Below are positions 26,006-29,757 of a DNA stretch of 29,757 bases, in pieces. Source of the DNA: a virus. The stretch is from the IMG/VR virus record IMGVR_UViG_3300010430_000348, positions 1 through 29,757 of that record; one strand, given 5' to 3'. The notes beneath the pieces are model-generated. The model was not told where the DNA came from. It was given only the letters and a program-made list of their open reading frames with translations, and made no database searches. Each line of letters opens with the position of its first letter. Positions within the stretch are counted from its first letter, which is position 1. The position numbers and the translations under genes are program-made.

Positions 26006-28555
26006 ATGTCCGCAACCGCTGGCACCCTAACCCTGATCGTTGACAGCAGCTCCGTATCTGACGGTGAGAGAGCACTCGATAATATCGCCAGGACCGGCGC
26101 GCGCGTCGAGGGTTCGCTCAAAATCGACATGGGAAGCATTGAAAAGGCGATGGCGCGCCTTGGCCAGCAAGTCACCAGCCTGGATTCGACAATGACGGCT
26201 GGCATGGGACGAGTGACTGCGGCAAGTCATGCGCAGGCCAAAACATTCGATCAACTGCGCGCCAGCATTGATCCGGCCTATGCCACCACCATGCGTTTCA
26301 AAGAGGTTCAGCAGCAACTTGCGGCCATGGTGAGCAGTGGCGAGGCCAGTCAGAGGGCCGCAAATATCGTTCTGGAACAAGCGGCTAGTCGCTACATGGG
26401 GGTTTCCACCGCCGCTGAGCGGGTGGCAGAGGCTGAGCGACAAGCGGCTCAGGCAAGTGCTACCGCCTCTCAAAACTACGAAGCACTGAGGGCTTCTGTC
26501 GATCCTCTGTTTGCCACTTCAAAGCGATATGAGGCAGCCTTGGAAACGCTCACCGCCGCACAAAAATCCGGGGCTATCAGCGACTCTGAAAGAACCCGCA
26601 CGTTGCAGCTTGTTGAGGCGCGGCTCATCGGTGCTGGCCAGGGCGCAACAGTGGCGACCAGCCGATTTAGCAAGCTTTTTGCCAGCGTGGGCGGCGGGCA
26701 AATGGCGCTTCGTCAAACCGCCTTCCAGTTGAACCAGGTCGCCCAGCAGGGCGCGGTTACGGGAAACTACATTCAGGCTTTGTCAATCCAGTCCGCTGAT
26801 CTTTTGACCGTATTCGGCATGTGGGGAATCTTGGCTGGCGGCGTGGTTGCTGTGATGGGGCCTATGATCACAAGTTTTTTGACTGGGGCGGAGAGCGCCA
26901 AGAATCTTGACGAAAGTTTCCGAAGCCTTTCCGATAGCACGAGCGCTTACACTGCCGCAATGACAGCGGCGCAACGCAGTATCAGTGACCTTTACGGTGA
27001 ATTTGGGACGCTTGCTGGCCGTGCCCGAGAGGTTCTGAAGGTCCAGAGAGAGCTTGCAGAGTTCGCGGCTATACAGTCGCAGAAGGCGGCGATTTCAGGC
27101 GTGGTTGATGAATTTGGAAAGCTCACCAATATCATAGGCCTTTCGAATGAGGAGCTGGAGTCGCAGCTTGCGGCATTTGCAAGGTATGATCCTGCCCTAA
27201 CAGGGGCTCGCGCTACGCGCAAAGAATTCAGTACTCTTGCCGTAGCCGTCAATGACATCACGGGCGAGTTGGGCGTGAGCAAAGAGGCAGCCGTCGCATT
27301 TGCCGTCGCCATGCGTGGCGCGGCAAACGCAGATGACCCTGACGCCCGTGCTACAGCGTTGGCGAAGGCGCGGGATGCGCTGATGGCCGCAGCAAAAGAA
27401 CAAGGCGGTTTGAATGATCTCGGGGCCAAGTACATAGGCTTGCTGACGGATGCTGAATTAGCGGCTCTAGCGGTGGCGGCGGGCACATCGAAAGCGGCGG
27501 GAGAAACAAATAACTGGGCTGATGCGATGTTCGGCGTGAGGGCCGAAATTGTTGGTATCATTTCTGCGCTTTCCCAGATTGGCGGCGGGGTGATCTCGAA
27601 CGCAGCTAAACAGGTTGAAATCGACGCCCTCAAGATGGGCAAGACACTTCAACAAGCATTGCAGGCAAGACGCGAGTTTGAGGTAAATGCAGAATTTGAC
27701 CAAAAAGTCGCGGGCGCTGGCACATGGATGGAAGCTCAGGCGCTGAAAGTTCAGAAATCCGTTGCTCTTGTGGGCGTCGAATTGGATAAAGAAGCTACCG
27801 CGCTTCGGAAAACTGCTCAGTCGACAAAGAAGGCCGTCGGCGCCTCAGCGCGCGCCGCCAAGGAGTCTGAGCGCCAGCTTGACGCGATCCGCGCCAGCAT
27901 CGACCCGTTTCACAGCTACAACAAGAAGATGAAAGAGCTTGTCGCCCTTAAAAAGCATCTTTCGGATGATGAAATGGCGATGGCGATCAAGAATCTTAAC
28001 CTGGAACTGGCCGATAGCCTGCCTATGGTTGGGGAACTGAGCGATGCGATTGCGGGTGCTATCGTGGCTGGGGACAGTCTGAGTGATGCTTTCGCAAATG
28101 TGTTGCGCCAGATGGCCCAAGACGCGCTGAGTTCTGGCATCAAGGCAATTCTGACCGATCAGCTGACACCTGGCACCGGAGGCGGCGGGTTCTTTGGAAC
28201 CTTGTTGGGTGGACTGCTGGGAGGCGCTGGCGCGACGGGATCTGCAGCCGTGACGGAAATGGCTGGAAGGACAGATAAAACGGATTGGTTCGACCCGCCA
28301 CTCAACGCTGCTGCAAACAGTACGGAAATTCCGAAATCATTTGGGTCGCCAATTGTGAACGCCTCAAATAGCAACCGGACCATGCTGACCGTGGTTGTCG
28401 ACGTCGCCGGCGCCAACGGTGACGAAGCGATCAAGCAGATCGCCGAGGAGGCCACGCGCAAGGGCATCGAGCAAGCGGCACCGCGGCTGATCGGTGCGTC
28501 TGTTGACGCGACCTATGACCGCTCTGCTGAATATCCCCTTGGGAAGCGGCGCTAA
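26006..28555 (+). CDS. Tape measure protein (849 aa)
   Basis: The longest gene, fixing tail length; by the usual 1.5 angstrom per residue it implies a tail of about 125 nm. It is Ala/Gln/Ser-rich and helical with a hydrophobic segment near residues 267-294 (LLTVFGMWGILAGGVVAVMG). A repeated unit opens FDQLRASIDP (81-90), YEALRASVDP (158-167) and LDAIRASIDP (625-634), each followed by a similar helical stretch. The C-terminus is Gly-rich (GTGGGGFFGTLLGGLLGGAG). ATG 26006 has AAGGAG at a good distance. Confidence 0.95.
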   Translation: MSATAGTLTLIVDSSSVSDGERALDNIARTGARVEGSLKIDMGSIEKAMARLGQQVTSLDSTMTAGMGRVTAASHAQAKTFDQLRASIDPAYATTMRFKEVQQQLAAMVSSGEASQRAANIVLEQAASRYMGVSTAAERVAEAERQAAQASATASQNYEALRASVDPLFATSKRYEAALETLTAAQKSGAISDSERTRTLQLVEARLIGAGQGATVATSRFSKLFASVGGGQMALRQTAFQLNQVAQQGAVTGNYIQALSIQSADLLTVFGMWGILAGGVVAVMGPMITSFLTGAESAKNLDESFRSLSDSTSAYTAAMTAAQRSISDLYGEFGTLAGRAREVLKVQRELAEFAAIQSQKAAISGVVDEFGKLTNIIGLSNEELESQLAAFARYDPALTGARATRKEFSTLAVAVNDITGELGVSKEAAVAFAVAMRGAANADDPDARATALAKARDALMAAAKEQGGLNDLGAKYIGLLTDAELAALAVAAGTSKAAGETNNWADAMFGVRAEIVGIISALSQIGGGVISNAAKQVEIDALKMGKTLQQALQARREFEVNAEFDQKVAGAGTWMEAQALKVQKSVALVGVELDKEATALRKTAQSTKKAVGASARAAKESERQLDAIRASIDPFHSYNKKMKELVALKKHLSDDEMAMAIKNLNLELADSLPMVGELSDAIAGAIVAGDSLSDAFANVLRQMAQDALSSGIKAILTDQLTPGTGGGGFFGTLLGGLLGGAGATGSAAVTEMAGRTDKTDWFDPPLNAAANSTEIPKSFGSPIVNASNSNRTMLTVVVDVAGANGDEAIKQIAEEATRKGIEQAAPRLIGASVDATYDRSAEYPLGKRR

Positions 28556-29319
28556 TGGACATCTACAGCTTTCCCCCTGCGCCAATCATAGGCTGGCTGC
28601 CGGATGAAGAGCGGCCTACGCGGCGCGGTGAATATGCGCTGGACGGCAAGCGGGCGGTCTCGACGGCGGGGCCTGCGCGGCGGACGTTGCAACTGACCTG
28701 CGCGGCGCTGGGGCGGGGGCACAATGGCGGTGCGGGCTATCTGGCGCAGCTGTGGCGCTATATCGACGGCGGTGTGGGTCTGGTGCGGCTGAACCTGCCG
28801 CCACAGAACTGGCATCTTGATCAGATCCGCCTGGCTCGACAGATCCGTCTGGGTCCACAGATCGGGAACGAACTGGTGACCTGGACCAATGCGGGCGATC
28901 CGATCGATCTGGTGGATGGTGTTACGCCGGTCGCCACGTTCGGCAACACGCGCCGCATGGCCGCGCCTCTGGTGCTGGCGGGCTATCCATACGCTGTGAC
29001 GGTCACGGGTCTGCCGCCTGGTATCGTCGTCGCACGGCCCGGCGATATTGTGCGCGTCTGGGATGCTGGCACCCCCAGCGCGGCGCGTGTGCTGGACCTG
29101 ACGCGCTCGGATGCGGCTGGCGTGGCCGAGGTGCCGGTCTCGGCGGCGCTGCCTGCCGGGGTGGTCGCCTTTGCGGATGAGGAAAGCGCGGTGTTCGAGG
29201 TGCTGGAATACAAACCCGGCGCGCAGGCGATCGGGCGCAACTGGTCAATCAGCCTGTCGCTGCGCGAAGTGCTGGACGGCGAAATTGATAACCCCGTGGA
29301 GGTGAACCCATGGCGTTGA
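28555..29319 (+). CDS. Distal tail protein (254 aa)
   Basis: Follows the tape measure with a TAATG overlap. Beta-rich throughout (AVSTAGPARRTLQLTCAA, NWHLDQIRLARQIRL, GYPYAVTVTGLPPGIVV, NWSISLSLREVLDGEI). It starts with the phrase 'PPAPIIGWLPDEERPTRRGEYALDG'-like, residues 7-31, which resembles the distal tail proteins of Rhodobacterales siphophages. Role in the tail tip or baseplate is inferred from position. GC in third codon positions is visibly higher than in the tape measure gene. Confidence 0.7.
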   Translation: MDIYSFPPAPIIGWLPDEERPTRRGEYALDGKRAVSTAGPARRTLQLTCAALGRGHNGGAGYLAQLWRYIDGGVGLVRLNLPPQNWHLDQIRLARQIRLGPQIGNELVTWTNAGDPIDLVDGVTPVATFGNTRRMAAPLVLAGYPYAVTVTGLPPGIVVARPGDIVRVWDAGTPSAARVLDLTRSDAAGVAEVPVSAALPAGVVAFADEESAVFEVLEYKPGAQAIGRNWSISLSLREVLDGEIDNPVEVNPWR

Positions 29320-29757
29320 CGATCCCGACAGCAATGCGCGATGCGATCTTGGCGGGCGGGTTTCATCCAGTGATGCTGGTCTATGTTGACTGGCCCGGCG
29401 GCGCGGTGCGGGTGCATTCCGGCGTGGGGGATCTGTCTTGGGATGGTCATACCTGGACGGGCGTTCGCGGCTTTGGCTTTGTCAGCCTGCCGGTTGTGGC
29501 GCGGGGTATCGGACAGGAAACAGGATTGCTGCAATTCGGCGGGCTGGATGCGGTGATTGATGAAATGATCGGCGCGGATAGCGCGGGCGCGCAGGTTGAT
29601 GCCTGGTTTGGCGTTCTGACGGGACGGGCCCCCGCGCCACTGCTGGCCGATCCTGTGCGCATGTTTACCGGCACGATTGACGATGCGGGTGACACGATCA
29701 GCGCGGACGCCACCACACGGCAAGGGCGGCTGACCATTGTGTCCGGCCCCTCGCAAA
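29310..29757 (+). CDS. Tail protein, DUF2163-like N-terminus (partial, cut at window end)
   Basis: ATG 29310 has GGAGG upstream and overlaps the previous gene by 10 bp. 149 codons are present before the window ends. The sequence is beta-rich: HPVMLVYVDWPGGAVRVHSGVG, DLSWDGHTWTGVRGFGFVSLP, MFTGTIDDAGDTISADATT. It resembles the start of DUF2163-type tail proteins, which precede the peptidase and hub genes in GTA-like tails. The rest lies outside the window. Confidence 0.6.
   Translation, partial: MALTIPTAMRDAILAGGFHPVMLVYVDWPGGAVRVHSGVGDLSWDGHTWTGVRGFGFVSLPVVARGIGQETGLLQFGGLDAVIDEMIGADSAGAQVDAWFGVLTGRAPAPLLADPVRMFTGTIDDAGDTISADATTRQGRLTIVSGPSQ

Noticed and set aside
26992-27642. 216-codon minus-strand frame opposite the tape measure
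   Set aside because: Ala/Ser-rich antisense of a helical repeat protein, no ribosome site, no domain.
1-29757. CRISPR array, tRNA, rRNA or riboswitch
   Set aside because: No regularly spaced direct repeats of suitable length, no cloverleaf or rRNA-like sequence and no known riboswitch core were seen by eye.

Overview
The window is most of a temperate, long-tailed (siphovirus-type) phage genome, almost certainly an integrated prophage of an alphaproteobacterium of the Rhodobacterales (Roseobacter/Paracoccus type). The grounds are high-GC coding, alphaproteobacterial-style regulators, chains of 4-bp ATGA overlaps, and a head module of terminase, DUF1073 portal, DUF2213 protease/scaffold, DUF2190 and an encapsulin-like capsid. 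No integrase, tRNA, rRNA, CRISPR array, lysis gene or attachment site is visible. The element continues past both ends: a gene start is cut at base 1 and a tail gene is cut at base 29757.

Layout. (1) Bases 1-4900, minus strand: a tightly overlapped early leftward operon with two recombination genes, a PD-(D/E)XK exonuclease-like protein and a RecA-like P-loop ATPase, followed by small accessory genes and an HTH regulator. It reads from a promoter near 4985-5013. (2) Bases 4980-7870: the immunity region. Four copies of a 17-bp operator (GTACA-N7-TGTAC or TGAAC) lie in two pairs, 4991-5038 and 7807-7864. Between them, all on the minus strand, are a short CI-like repressor, a soluble protein of about 284 aa and a four-helix membrane protein of 143 aa. 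The order, sizes and flanking operators copy lambda OL-rexB-rexA-cI-OR, though I cannot show homology to RexAB by eye. A decayed HTH gene and a broken IS1595-type transposase sit on the left-operator side. (3) Bases 7877-13016, plus strand: Cro-like and CII-position regulators, small HTH proteins, RusA resolvase, a small methyltransferase, a DUF1376-type replication protein, and a basic protein in the position of lambda Q, followed by a TTGACA element and a strong terminator.

(4) Bases 13231-22144: packaging and head genes, then connector and tail-completion genes. (5) Bases 22252-23759: tail tube and the two tail chaperones, joined by a clear -1 slippery site (T TTT TTG). (6) Bases 23756-25990: a regulatory/cargo insertion in the middle of the tail genes. 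It holds a Mnt-like repressor, a 51-aa Arc-like repressor and a Rha/KilAC antirepressor around repeated operators, which matches phage P22 immI in order and in genome position, then a Tat-signal protein and a convergent secreted protein bounded by terminators. (7) Bases 26006-29757: tape measure protein and the first distal tail genes.

How it works together (inference). The short repressor has no LexA-type self-cleavage domain and would hold both early operons through the four operators. A second control circuit, Arc/Mnt plus antirepressor, could relieve repression. The minus-strand pair beside the repressor is the best candidate for a lysogen-expressed exclusion or defence system. Several terminators inside the late operon suggest antitermination or deliberate attenuation.
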